Positions 1-8,287 of a DNA stretch of 51,239 nucleotides are shown here, in pieces. The DNA is taken from the NCBI GenBank assembly GCA_021811625.1, contig JAJZNU010000013.1, positions 1-51,239 of the forward strand. The letters are read 5' to 3'. The translations under genes were made by a program, and so were the position numbers. The notes under the pieces are model-generated. The model was given only the letters and a program-made list of their open reading frames with translations, did no database searches and was not told the origin of the DNA. Each line of letters starts with the position of its first letter. Position 1 is the first letter of the stretch. This DNA comes from a bacterium (GTDB taxonomy: Bacteria; Patescibacteriota; Saccharimonadia; Saccharimonadales; UBA4665).

Positions 1-50
1 AATTCTTTTTCACTTAACTCTAGGGTGTTGGGCACTAAAAACTCCTCCAT
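1..50 (-). CDS. N-terminal fragment of an unknown protein running off the left edge
   Basis: On the minus strand an ATG at position 50 opens a frame that reads MEEFLVPNTLELSEKE before leaving the window. An AGGA element lies about 8 nt upstream. Only 16 residues are visible, so no family can be assigned. The duplicated repeat just upstream (74-117) resembles the repeated ends of IS21-type elements, so this could be the first gene of an insertion sequence. That link is inference. Confidence 0.35.
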   Translation of the reverse strand, partial: MEEFLVPNTLELSEKE

Positions 51-73
51 TATTTAATCCTGGAGGATAGCAG

Positions 74-117
74 AAACCGGACATTTCTACTGAACGGAAA
101 ACCGGACATTTCTACTG
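74..117. repeat. Two perfect 19-bp direct repeats, possible IS terminal repeats
   Basis: The sequence AAACCGGACATTTCTACTG occurs at 74-92 and again at 99-117, a 25-bp period with no mismatch. Tandem copies of GGACATTT-type motifs are known at the ends of IS21-like elements. With the minus-strand frame at 1-50 pointing away from them, they probably mark the right end of a mobile element or remnant that extends beyond the window. The opposite end cannot be seen. Confidence 0.5.
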
Positions 118-166
118 GAGCGCGACAATGTCGTTTTTAAACCCCTCGAAAACGTCATATATCTTG

Positions 167-172
167 TATAAT
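167..172 (+). promoter_or_regulatory. -10 element of tRNA-Cys
   Basis: A perfect TATAAT hexamer ends 17 nt before the mature tRNA-Cys 5' end. No good -35 hexamer is seen at normal spacing. Confidence 0.5.
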
Positions 173-189
173 AACAAGGCATAGAACTT

Positions 190-263
190 GGCGCTGTGGC
201 GGAGTAGTCACGCAGAGGTCTGCAAAACCTCGTACGCCGGTGCGATTCCGGTCGGCGCCTCCA
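190..263 (+). tRNA. tRNA-Cys (GCA)
   Basis: The acceptor stem GGCGCTG pairs with CGGCGCC (253-259, one G-U pair). The anticodon stem GAGGT/ACCTC encloses the loop CTGCAAA, giving anticodon GCA. The T arm is GCCGG/CCGGT. The discriminator is U at 260, as expected for tRNA-Cys, and CCA is encoded at 261-263. A TATAAT box lies just upstream. Confidence 0.95.
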
Positions 264-297
264 TTATGATGATACTTTGAAACAAGAAAGATGTAAT

Positions 298-687
298 ATG
301 AAATCGGTCGTAGTTTGCGGGTCCAAACGGTATCAAAAAGAAATAGCGGCATTTTGCGCCAATCTTGAGAAGCTGGGAGTTTTAGTATTCGAACCGGATT
401 TTCGTCTGGGTGTAGCTGAGGGCGACTTCTTCAAGAGTGAGCCAATTACCCAAAAGATATTTAAAGGTTTGACACTAGAGCACTTCGACTGGATCCGCAA
501 AGCAGAGGTCTGTTATGTCTTCAACAAAGAGGATTATGCCGGCATAAGTGTCTCAATGGAGATGGCCTATGCCTGCGCTCTCGGTAAACCGATTTTTGCT
601 TTTTCACCAAAAACCGGGGACCCCTGTCGTGACAGTCTCATCGATAAGGTTGTCAAGACGCCTAAAGCTCTGGCGGCTCTGCTATAA
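298..687 (+). CDS. Nucleoside 2-deoxyribosyltransferase-like protein
   Basis: The protein has 129 residues from the ATG at 298 (MKSVVVCGSKRYQKE). A TTG at 277 would add seven residues, but AAGAAAG lies about 9 nt before the ATG. It opens with a beta-strand and a CGS turn. It then has a D-W-I-R-K-A-E-V-C-Y-V pattern, followed by a G-I-S-V-S-M-E-M-A-Y-A segment, in which the glutamate after the small-residue stretch matches the catalytic Glu position of the nucleoside 2-deoxyribosyltransferase/DUF4406 fold. Such proteins cleave N-glycosidic bonds of (deoxy)nucleosides or nucleotides, suggesting a salvage or house-cleaning role. The substrate cannot be told from sequence. The gene lies between two tRNA genes. 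Confidence 0.6.
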   Translation: MKSVVVCGSKRYQKEIAAFCANLEKLGVLVFEPDFRLGVAEGDFFKSEPITQKIFKGLTLEHFDWIRKAEVCYVFNKEDYAGISVSMEMAYACALGKPIFAFSPKTGDPCRDSLIDKVVKTPKALAALL

Positions 688-722
688 TTTAGATCGTCGG
701 TAAGCGGTTCTTTAAACCATCT

Positions 723-808
723 GCGCGGGTGGTGGAATTGGTAGACACTCAGGACTTAAAATTCTGTGCCCAAAAGGCGTGCGGGTTCGATTCCCGCCCC
801 GCGCACCA
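723..808 (+). tRNA. tRNA-Leu (TAA)
   Basis: The acceptor stem GCGCGGG pairs with CCCGCGC (798-804), the discriminator is A at 805 and CCA is encoded at 806-808. The anticodon loop CTTAAAA gives anticodon TAA. A long variable arm and the GGTTCGATTCC T arm fit a class II tRNA-Leu. Confidence 0.95.
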
Positions 809-928
809 ATTTTGTTTATAGTAGTTTGAAATATTTGCTATATTAACCATCTATGTCAGAGCAATGCTTGCAGAGAGAAAATGAATTAATTCATGTTATG
901 CGGCGGTCCAGGCTGCTGTCGAGTGACT

Positions 929-1495
929 TCAGGAACAACCGGTCAGTTCATGAGTTACCCCAACGGGTATGTAGTCAACAGACCCATTGGCGTATTCTAC
1001 CTCAGCGCTAGGTGTATTATTTGATCCGCGATTCTCAATCACTCCGACGTCGGTCCTAATGCGATCCCCAGGGGGAGTCCCCGCTGCGTCAAAGGCGCTG
1101 TCGACAGATAATTCCTTGGATGCCCGAATTACTCTTACCACCATTGAGCCTATCGAGTTACCGGTTTGGTCAATCTGAAAATAAGCATTCTTGCCATTTA
1201 TCTTCTCTGATATCTCGACACTGGTTACTTCTTTTCTGGGACGCTTAGAACCCACGGGCGACCAGATCAGTTCTTTATCGGGGTCAAACAAAATAGGTAG
1301 ATGGTGGTGAATATCGATCGTCATGATACTGGCAGCCTCGGCCGGTGTTTGCGCTGGCCCGGCGACGTTACTCTCCCGACCGAAAGATATACCGCTAAAA
1401 CTGCTGGCAAGCGCTAGCAAAGCTGCGCCCTGAGCGACGACTCCTTGCCGAGCACCCTGTTTTTCAATGGACCTTGAACGAAGTTCCCTTTTCAT
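929..1495 (-). CDS. Hypothetical exported protein
   Basis: This 188-residue protein starts at an ATG preceded by a strong AGGAGG about 5 nt upstream. The N-terminus is very basic and is followed by a moderately hydrophobic stretch (residues about 18-40, GVVAQGAALLALASSFSG), which looks like a signal peptide or membrane anchor. The rest is polar and probably beta-rich, with a conspicuous D-I-H-H-H-L motif near residue 61. I do not recognise the family. It is a monocistronic gene facing the tRNA-Leu locus and divergent from the HIT gene. Confidence 0.7.
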   Translation of the reverse strand: MKRELRSRSIEKQGARQGVVAQGAALLALASSFSGISFGRESNVAGPAQTPAEAASIMTIDIHHHLPILFDPDKELIWSPVGSKRPRKEVTSVEISEKINGKNAYFQIDQTGNSIGSMVVRVIRASKELSVDSAFDAAGTPPGDRIRTDVGVIENRGSNNTPSAEVEYANGSVDYIPVGVTHELTGCS

Positions 1496-1586
1496 ATATT
1501 CCTCCTGCCGATTAACGCGTAACCTACTATATGCCTTTGCTGTCCTTAAAGCTATCTAGCCAGGCCATACTTTTAGCTCTATACGC

Positions 1587-1592
1587 TATAAT
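1587..1592 (+). promoter_or_regulatory. -10 element of the HIT-NUDIX genes
   Basis: TATAAT lies 33 nt before the GTG start of the HIT gene. An AAGGAG ribosome binding site at 1612-1617 has 8-nt spacing to the GTG, so this transcript is conventionally leadered. No clear -35 is seen. Confidence 0.5.
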
Positions 1593-1625
1593 ACCCACGT
1601 ATCCAATCAACAAGGAGAATGATTA

Positions 1626-2051
1626 GTGGAAAATGAATCTAAGAAATGCCCATTCTGTAATTTCGGTGACCGCGTACTGAAGGATAACGCCTCTGCTTAC
1701 GTGGTACTAAGCAATCCCAGGAAAGTTCCCGGGCATTTTTTGATAATTCCTAAGCGTCACGTCGAAAAACCCTGGGACCTCACTATGGCCGAAGTTCAAG
1801 ACATTTTTAAATTAATATTTTTTACTGAGCAAAGAATTATCGGAAAGCTCGGGAGTGGCTGCGACATCCGTCAAAACTACCGACCATTCATGCCCCAGGA
1901 TAAGCTGAAGGTTAATCATCTGCACTTTCACGTCATTCCCAGGGACAAAGATGACTATATCTACTCGGTATCGGAGAAATACGAGACTGATTTATTTGCC
2001 GAACTGGACGATATGGAACACAACGAGGTCGCTAAACTATTGGATGACTAG
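1626..2051 (+). CDS. HIT-family nucleotide hydrolase
   Basis: The protein has 141 residues and starts with GTG, supported by AAGGAG at 1612-1617. The N-terminal CPFC pair (Cys8, Cys11) resembles the zinc site of some HIT proteins. The histidine triad H98-L-H100-F-H102-V-I lies near the C-terminus, as in Hint/Fhit-type hydrolases. These enzymes hydrolyse AMP-linked phosphoramidates or dinucleoside polyphosphates through a covalent AMP-histidine intermediate. The NUDIX gene starts 6 nt after the stop, so the two are probably co-transcribed. This suggests shared nucleotide clean-up, perhaps of aminoacyl-adenylates or Ap4A linked to the metG gene that follows. Confidence 0.9.
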   Translation: MENESKKCPFCNFGDRVLKDNASAYVVLSNPRKVPGHFLIIPKRHVEKPWDLTMAEVQDIFKLIFFTEQRIIGKLGSGCDIRQNYRPFMPQDKLKVNHLHFHVIPRDKDDYIYSVSEKYETDLFAELDDMEHNEVAKLLDD

Positions 2052-2057
2052 TGGTAT

Positions 2058-2552
2058 ATGGTAACCAGCGCTGGACTGTTAATTTATCGCAGGCGGGGTG
2101 AGGAGATTGAAGTTCTCCTGACGCACCCGGGCGGTCCTTTCTGGTCCAAAAAAGACGTCTGGTCCATTCCTAAGGGCGAGGTCGAGGAAGGCGAGAGCTT
2201 GGAGGCGGCCATGGAGAGAGAGTTTAGTGAAGAAACCGGCCTGGATATACCCGTCGGAGAACGTTTGGACTTGGGTGAAATTAAGCAGGGCTCAGCGAAA
2301 ATCAACCACGTCTGGGCGGTCGAGGGTGATCCGGACATCTCTAAGTTTGTTTGCCGCAGCACCTTCAGCCTGGAATGGCCGCTGAAGTCCGGCAAACAAG
2401 CCGAATTTCCGGAAACCGACCGGGCTTGCTGGTTCAATTTGAGTGTTGCGGGAAGCAAAATATTCAAGAATCAGGCCGAGTTTATCTCTCGTTTGGCCGA
2501 TAAACTTCAGTTTAGTATCAAGCCTCAACCTAAACAGCAAGCGTTGCTCTAA
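2058..2552 (+). CDS. NUDIX hydrolase
   Basis: The 164-residue protein carries a complete Nudix box at residues 40-62. Gly40, Glu46, Arg54-Glu55 and Glu58-Glu59 occupy the G-x5-E-x7-R-E-U-x-E-E-x-G-U positions and bind the catalytic divalent metal. The N-terminal strand (SAGLLIYRRRG) and a nearby W-S-I-P-K-G-E resemble Ap4A/bis(5'-nucleosyl)-tetraphosphatase-type NUDIX proteins. It follows the HIT gene by 6 nt. Substrate is not determined by sequence. Together the two genes could hydrolyse dinucleoside polyphosphates produced by aminoacyl-tRNA synthetases. Confidence 0.9.
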   Translation: MVTSAGLLIYRRRGEEIEVLLTHPGGPFWSKKDVWSIPKGEVEEGESLEAAMEREFSEETGLDIPVGERLDLGEIKQGSAKINHVWAVEGDPDISKFVCRSTFSLEWPLKSGKQAEFPETDRACWFNLSVAGSKIFKNQAEFISRLADKLQFSIKPQPKQQALL

Positions 2553-2586
2553 GCGACCATTTATTTTGTTTATCGGGGGTAACGGG

Positions 2587-2592
2587 TAAAAT
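2587..2592 (+). promoter_or_regulatory. -10 element of metG, near-leaderless
   Basis: TAAAAT lies only 7 nt upstream of the metG ATG, which would put the transcription start at or within a base or two of the start codon. The AGAAGG between them is too close to act as a normal Shine-Dalgarno sequence. Confidence 0.4.
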
Positions 2593-2599
2593 AGAAGGA

Positions 2600-4030
2600 A
2601 TGAAATACTACGTTACTACGGCAATTCCTTATGTTAACGCCAACCTTCATGTTGGTAACGCCATGGACTACGTCATGGCCGATGTCCTGGCCCGCTACGC
2701 ACGGCAGCAGGACAAGACGGTCATATTCAGCACCGGTACCGACGAACACGGCGCAAAAATTGCCGAAAAGGCCGCCGAAGCCGGACAGGAAGTCCAGGTG
2801 TTCGTAGATGAGATGAGCGTCAGGGTAAAAGATTTGTTTAAGCTGATGAATATTAGCTACGACAGATTCGTCAGAACTACAGATAAAGACCACGAAAAAC
2901 GAGCTCAAGCCATCTGGAAAGCGCTTGCCGAGGATATTTACAAAAGCAAATATGTTGGCTGGTACTGCACCGGTGATGAGGAGTTTTTCACTGAGACCGT
3001 CGTCAAAGAAAATGGCGGGATTTGCCCGGACCACAACCGCCCATATGAGAGAGTCGAGGAAGAAAACTACTTTTTCCGGTTGTCGAAATATAACGATCAG
3101 ATTAAGAAAGCCATTGAGTCAAATCATTTTAAGGTCGTGCCGGATATACGACGCAATGAGATACTTAGTTTACTCAGTGAGGGACTCGAAGATATTAGCA
3201 TCTCAAGGCCCAAGGATAAGGTTTCGTGGGGAATAGCGGTGCCGGGGGATGACACTCAAGTAATCTATGTCTGGTTTGAAGCGCTTCTTAATTACCTGAC
3301 TGTTATTGGTTATCCTGACGAGCCAGCGTTCAGGGAGTATTGGCCGGCCGATGTTCAGGTTATAGGCAAAGGTATTCTCCGTTTTCATGCCGGCATCTGG
3401 CCGGGTATCTTACTGGCGCTAGAGCTGCCGCTGCCGGAGACTTTATTCGTTCACGGCTATTGCACCATAAATGGGCAGAAGATAAGCAAGACTCTCGGAA
3501 ACGTCATTTTGCCGGCAGACATTATAAAAACTCATGGTGCCGACGCCTTCCGCTATTACCTGCTTAGACATGTACCTTCCTACGAAGACGGTGATTTTAA
3601 CTGGGCCGCCTTTGAAAAGGCTTACAATAGCGAGTTAGCCAACGAACTGGGTAATGCCCTCCAAAGGACGGTCGCCATGATATTAAACTACCAAGAGGGA
3701 AATATAGGTGAATTATCCTTACGTGACGTCGATGTTTCCGCCTACACCGATGCTCTTAACAGCTTCCGTTTCGACAAGGCTTTGGATTTTGTTTGGGAGC
3801 GGGTCAGAGCCCTTAACCAGTACATCGACGAGCAAAAACCCTGGGCGATTGCGAAGACCGGTGATAGCAAACGACTTAGTGAAGTGTTGGGGTACCAAGC
3901 CAGTACTTTGCTCCAAATAGCGGATCTTCTTAATCCGTTCTTGCCGGAAACCAGTGCCAAAATCCAAAGTGTTTTATCGGGAGCTAAGGTTAATCCGCTA
4001 GGCTCAACACTGTTTCCAAAAAGCTCCTAG
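2600..4030 (+). CDS. metG: Methionyl-tRNA synthetase
   Basis: This class I enzyme of 476 residues charges tRNA-Met in the cytoplasm. The HIGH-type signature is HVGN in ANLHVGNAMDY near residue 17. The KMSKS loop appears as KISKTLGN near residue 300. The connective region has the W-Y-C-T-G-D-E-E-F-F pattern with a second cysteine (ICPDH), typical of the MetRS2/archaeal-like arrangement common in compact bacteria. The helical anticodon-binding domain occupies about residues 340-470. No C-terminal EMAP-like tRNA-binding domain is present. Start ATG lies 7 nt after a TAAAAT box. The gene has its own promoter after the HIT-NUDIX pair. Confidence 0.96.
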   Translation: MKYYVTTAIPYVNANLHVGNAMDYVMADVLARYARQQDKTVIFSTGTDEHGAKIAEKAAEAGQEVQVFVDEMSVRVKDLFKLMNISYDRFVRTTDKDHEKRAQAIWKALAEDIYKSKYVGWYCTGDEEFFTETVVKENGGICPDHNRPYERVEEENYFFRLSKYNDQIKKAIESNHFKVVPDIRRNEILSLLSEGLEDISISRPKDKVSWGIAVPGDDTQVIYVWFEALLNYLTVIGYPDEPAFREYWPADVQVIGKGILRFHAGIWPGILLALELPLPETLFVHGYCTINGQKISKTLGNVILPADIIKTHGADAFRYYLLRHVPSYEDGDFNWAAFEKAYNSELANELGNALQRTVAMILNYQEGNIGELSLRDVDVSAYTDALNSFRFDKALDFVWERVRALNQYIDEQKPWAIAKTGDSKRLSEVLGYQASTLLQIADLLNPFLPETSAKIQSVLSGAKVNPLGSTLFPKSS

Positions 4031-4169
4031 ACAAGGGCTTCAAGATGATCTCCGAATGGGTCGTTGACTTTAAAATTTGCCATATATAAAATATCTACCA
4101 TAAGCAGGTTAAAGTGACGCTTAAAACAATAACGACAACGGTAGAGACATAAATGAGGTTGCGTATACT

Positions 4170-4829
4170 ATGACTACTCGTCTACCGGTACCGGGTTCAG
4201 ACGATGGTACCTGGGGAGATATACTCAACAGCTTTCTAGAGGTATCGCATAATAGCGATGGAACTTTAGCGGCTAATACGGTGGGCTATTCTCAACTACA
4301 AAGCGGCACCATAGCCAATGCCGGTGGAGTAACGTCAGTAAATGGAGTTACTCCTAGCAGCGGAGCGGTTGTTCTGGATGCCCAAGTTTTGGGGTCTGGA
4401 ACGCCGGCAGCGTCAACATTTCTTAATGGAAATCTGAAGTGGTCTGTTCCTCAAGTCGCATATGCGCAATCTTCCCTGCCGGTTGCGGTGGCCGCTACAG
4501 GGGCTAACATTAACCTGATAGAAGTGAGTTTAGCCGCGGGTGTATGGTTAATCTATAGTTCTGTCGCAATCAACAACTCCAATAACGGCGCCAGTGCCTA
4601 TGTGTGGATTGGTCCGACCTCTAATTCAGATGCCAGCGCTTATCAGGAAACTTACCTAAATATTGCCGGTTACACCGGAGCATCAAATGTCCTGTTCAGT
4701 AACTCATACATCGTCACTCTCCCTTCCGCTGTGACTGTATATTTGGGTTGGAATGGACCAAGCTCCTTGACGGCTCAGCCGGGTATAAATTCCACAAGTC
4801 TAGTCGCGGTGCAATTAGCGGGTAACTGA
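4170..4829 (+). CDS. Phage-tail-fibre-like surface protein
   Basis: This protein has 219 residues and lacks an obvious signal peptide. The N-terminus TRLPVPGSDDGTWGDILN resembles the N-terminal modules of phage tail fibre or tail-collar proteins. A low-complexity Ser/Thr/Gly/Ala linker follows. The C-terminal half (about 95-219) looks like a jelly-roll or C1q/TNF-like beta-sandwich, with VWLIYSSVAI, AYVWIG and VTVYLGWNG strands. Its TGA stop overlaps the ATG of the next gene by one base, so the two are probably translationally coupled. Function is inferred only as an adhesive or receptor-binding surface component; export without a signal peptide is unexplained. Confidence 0.65.
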   Translation: MTTRLPVPGSDDGTWGDILNSFLEVSHNSDGTLAANTVGYSQLQSGTIANAGGVTSVNGVTPSSGAVVLDAQVLGSGTPAASTFLNGNLKWSVPQVAYAQSSLPVAVAATGANINLIEVSLAAGVWLIYSSVAINNSNNGASAYVWIGPTSNSDASAYQETYLNIAGYTGASNVLFSNSYIVTLPSAVTVYLGWNGPSSLTAQPGINSTSLVAVQLAGN

Positions 4830-7800
4830 TGAAGTGCCTTAGACGAATTTTTCACGGATCCACCTCCTTGACTCTTAATATAAAATTCTCTCGTTGCTCA
4901 GAGTTAAAGCGCATTTTGTTAGGCATGACGACGCCTATTGTGTTGATGGGATTTATTGTTGGAGTTATAGGCTCATCTACGAATCTCATAAACAATATAC
5001 GGTTATCCAGTTTTCAACCACCTAGTGTTCCCGGGCAGAGTTACCAAATATGTAACGAACAAGCGCAATATCTTACTAGTCCATGGACATGGGACTCCCT
5101 GGCGTCAGGCAGCCAGAGTTATACGGTATCACAATATCAGGCTTTAGCGGGCTACGGTACCACATTGCCTTCATTGCCGACGTATATAGTCAACGAAGGG
5201 CCGTCCGCAACTGCCGCCACTATCTATGCACCCGGTCAGGCTGTGGCGCTATCGAGTTACCAGCATCCAAACAATGCGGAGCTATTCTTTTTTGAAGGAG
5301 GCTCATATACAAGTATTTACGCACAGACACTGTCAGGGGACGAGTTTATTGGGGGATCAGTCCCGGGGTATCCCGAACCGGTATTTAATGGTGCGAGCGC
5401 CATCAATAATAGCGAAGATCATTGGAATGCTACGCAGGGCTATGGAACCGTAGCTACCACCGTCACCAATAGTTCAACCATTACGGCTGATACTGGATTT
5501 AGTCCCGGATACTATAACAATAAGATTGTTTTTGCAGACGGCACAGTAGCTGCAATCAGCTCCATTTCAGGAACCACAATTACACTCGCTAGCCCGGTCA
5601 CCGAGAGCGCTGGAACGAATTTTTGGGTGTATGGAGATTGGATGCAAACAGGGTCCGCCAGTGCGTCAGCCGCGCAGGGAGCGACGACTTTTTCGGTAAC
5701 TCCTAATAGCGGGGGACTGCTTTATTTGCCGGGGGCGTCGCTGAGCGTTGGTGCAACCTTCCCGGACGGCACACCAACTACGGAGACTGTTCAAATTGCA
5801 TCTGTTTCAGGATCAACCATAACAACAACTCAGCCGTTAGCGCAGCCAATCCCGACGAATGCACCAGTAACTATTGTCGCCTCATCGGGCGAAGTAAGCC
5901 TTGAATATTTGTCGTTTCAGGGTGGCGGGGGAAATAACACAATAGTGGCCGGTAGTGACTGGACCATTGAACATAATTATTTTCATGATAATTATGCAGG
6001 AGGGGTGAACTATCAGACAACCAGCGCTGCGGGTCAAGCCATAATGAACGCCAATGATTCTACCGTTGAGTATAATTGTTTTCAAAGACTAGGCGAATAT
6101 GCTTTCAATGGCGGCGGGATAAGTTCATCATTTGACTATAACCAGGTTGACCAGACTCCCTACCAACCGGACTTATCCGGCAATGGTCAGTCGGGCTGCG
6201 GCAAATGGTGGGGGAGCTTCAATAACGATGTTAAAGATAACTCGTTTTCCAATGAACGGTACTCTGTCTGCCTTTGGTTTGATAACGGCAATGCGGGGCA
6301 GTTAGTAGAAGGAAATTATTTTTACAATATTGATGGGACGGCTGTTAGTAATGAGACTGGTTGGAATTCCGAATATCTGGATAATCTTTTCGAGGATGTC
6401 GGTATGGCAATATCGGAGAATGATTCCGGCGGGTGGAACATTCCTAATAGCCGTTTCAATGACCAGATATTAATTCAGGGCAATACCTTTTTCAACGCTC
6501 AACAGGCCGTTAATATATGGGGAGCAAGCGGTAGAAGTTGTTTGAATTCCGGTGAGGCTATTGGGAATGGTGAAAGTGCGCCGTATTGTTCGGGAGGGTT
6601 TCCCAATATGCAAGCCGATATCCAATACTTTTCGCATGTCCATGACTCTACCACCGGAGGGTACGGTACGGTAGTAGAAAATGAATCATGCACTTCTGCT
6701 TCCCCATGCTCAACCGTAACCCTGTCGGGCGCCATATCTCCCGAGGACTGGATAGGCTTTGATGGTGCGGGGCCTAACACCTGTTCGTCGGCTACCCCTT
6801 GCGGTACGGATGTCATAAGTCCGGTTGCAACATCTACTGCCAACACGACAGACGTTTCCACGTTCACAGCGGGTAGCCCGGGAACCGTTACTGTTAACTC
6901 AACAACCGGATTCCCCTCATCAGGACAGCTTGCCGTGAACACCAGTCAGGGCAGCGTATATGAATCGACTGGTGCCGTTTTGTCCTATACCGGTACAACG
7001 GCCACGACTTTTACGGGAGTCGTACTTGTTCAGGGAACAGGAACACTGAGCGGCGGAATACTAGCCGTTCAGCCTTATCATGCAACTGCAGTAAGCTGTC
7101 CGGGTGGGAACTGTACAAACAATACGGTGGTTACCGTGTCTCCCGCCATTACTTCAAACGTAACCGCTGGTACAACGGTCTACGGAACCGGCACATGCCA
7201 GTACTACGATACCGCGAATGCCACAGCTAGCTCGCCGCTGGCACCGAACTCAATTGCGTATATTGACGGGTGTATGTGGGAAGATCGTAATATATCGGTC
7301 CAATCTAATACTTTTTACGTAAATCCTGGATTGTTTGATACTGTTCCCCTGCCGGAGAACGATGGTAGCAACTGGAGTTGCACGGTCGGGTCGTCAGGGA
7401 ATTGTGGAGAGAACGCCATGGGTTATCAATATCCTGGGAGTAATGCCGAACCGTATAACAATATTTCATTTGCTAATGCGATGATGTCCAATAGCTCTTT
7501 TTCAGCGCCTTATAACAATCTTAATGCATCCGGCAGCCCGTTAGTCGGCGGAAGCACAGGGATATCGGCCAACCCGGAGACTCCTTACAACGACCAGTGG
7601 TCAAATAACACTTACCTTGGTCCCTGGACGTTCCAGGCCTATACTCAAGCCGCAGCATGCCAGCTTAATTGGGCAAGTAATGCTCTGGAATGGGTTGGGG
7701 GTACTAGCGGGAACGCTTGTTCTGGTTTGACGCCAACCCAATGGGAAACATACTGGGGTCAAGATACAGGGTCAACCTATCAACCAATAGTTGTTAGCTT

Positions 7801-8221
7801 ATCAGGCTTAAGCACAGGCCAGGAAATTTACGGTCCGAATGTAAATCTGGAAGCGTACGAATATAGCGCCGCTGGAGCCATAAACTCAACATTTTTACTA
7901 AATGGTGTGAGCATCGGTAATCTTTCTGCAGCTCCATATGCCTTTAATCTTAATACTCTGAGTTATTTGGACGGTACTTACACCATTAAAATAACCGGTA
8001 CTGACAGTAACAATAATACCGATTTTGATACTACTCAGGTCTACATCAGCAACGGTGACTTTAATGGTGATGGGCATGTCAATCTATCCGATCTAGCTAT
8101 ACTAGCTGCTCATTGGGGACAAGCAGACTCTAACTACTCAGACGGGAACATAACCGGACAATCTACCATTAACCTATCCGATCTTGCTGTACTGGCGGCT
8201 AATTGGGGGTGGGTGGAGTAA
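4829..8221 (+). CDS. Large secreted beta-helix protein with C-terminal dockerin
   Basis: The 1130-residue protein has a hydrophobic N-terminal segment near residues 30-50 (GMTTPIVLMGFIVGVIG), acting as signal or anchor. A central region (about 340-650) has repeated N-x-F/Y and E-Y/H-N turns (for example WTIEHNYFHDN, STVEYNCFQR, QLVEGNYFYN) typical of a right-handed parallel beta-helix. Ser/Thr-rich beta modules follow. A bacterial Ig-like domain (about 985-1072) precedes a type-I-like dockerin at about 1076-1130. The first dockerin repeat has an intact Ca2+ loop (D-F-N-G-D-G-H-V-N-L-S-D); the second (D-G-N-I-T-G-Q...NLSD) is degenerate. The family suggests polysaccharide binding or cleavage, or adhesion. 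No cohesin partner is visible in the window. Confidence 0.8.
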   Translation: MKCLRRIFHGSTSLTLNIKFSRCSELKRILLGMTTPIVLMGFIVGVIGSSTNLINNIRLSSFQPPSVPGQSYQICNEQAQYLTSPWTWDSLASGSQSYTVSQYQALAGYGTTLPSLPTYIVNEGPSATAATIYAPGQAVALSSYQHPNNAELFFFEGGSYTSIYAQTLSGDEFIGGSVPGYPEPVFNGASAINNSEDHWNATQGYGTVATTVTNSSTITADTGFSPGYYNNKIVFADGTVAAISSISGTTITLASPVTESAGTNFWVYGDWMQTGSASASAAQGATTFSVTPNSGGLLYLPGASLSVGATFPDGTPTTETVQIASVSGSTITTTQPLAQPIPTNAPVTIVASSGEVSLEYLSFQGGGGNNTIVAGSDWTIEHNYFHDNYAGGVNYQTTSAAGQAIMNANDSTVEYNCFQRLGEYAFNGGGISSSFDYNQVDQTPYQPDLSGNGQSGCGKWWGSFNNDVKDNSFSNERYSVCLWFDNGNAGQLVEGNYFYNIDGTAVSNETGWNSEYLDNLFEDVGMAISENDSGGWNIPNSRFNDQILIQGNTFFNAQQAVNIWGASGRSCLNSGEAIGNGESAPYCSGGFPNMQADIQYFSHVHDSTTGGYGTVVENESCTSASPCSTVTLSGAISPEDWIGFDGAGPNTCSSATPCGTDVISPVATSTANTTDVSTFTAGSPGTVTVNSTTGFPSSGQLAVNTSQGSVYESTGAVLSYTGTTATTFTGVVLVQGTGTLSGGILAVQPYHATAVSCPGGNCTNNTVVTVSPAITSNVTAGTTVYGTGTCQYYDTANATASSPLAPNSIAYIDGCMWEDRNISVQSNTFYVNPGLFDTVPLPENDGSNWSCTVGSSGNCGENAMGYQYPGSNAEPYNNISFANAMMSNSSFSAPYNNLNASGSPLVGGSTGISANPETPYNDQWSNNTYLGPWTFQAYTQAAACQLNWASNALEWVGGTSGNACSGLTPTQWETYWGQDTGSTYQPIVVSLSGLSTGQEIYGPNVNLEAYEYSAAGAINSTFLLNGVSIGNLSAAPYAFNLNTLSYLDGTYTIKITGTDSNNNTDFDTTQVYISNGDFNGDGHVNLSDLAILAAHWGQADSNYSDGNITGQSTINLSDLAVLAANWGWVE

Positions 8222-8250
8222 ATAGGAGACAGCGTTATAGCGACTAAGAC

Positions 8251-8280
8251 TTGCTGACACTCTGTAGTCTGCGCTAGACT
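8251..8280 (+). promoter_or_regulatory. tatD promoter, near-leaderless
   Basis: The -35 TTGCTG (8251-8256) and -10 TAGACT (8275-8280) are separated by 18 nt. Only 7 nt separate the -10 from the tatD ATG, so the transcript should begin at or next to the start codon. No Shine-Dalgarno sequence is present. Confidence 0.5.
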
Positions 8281-8287
8281 GTTTCGG

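Noticed and set aside
155-352. Minus-strand 65-codon frame across the tRNA-Cys gene
   Set aside because: It overlaps the whole tRNA and has no ribosome binding site.
853-1011. Plus-strand 52-codon frame after tRNA-Leu
   Set aside because: It overlaps the convergent exported-protein gene, lacks a ribosome binding site and has no recognisable features.
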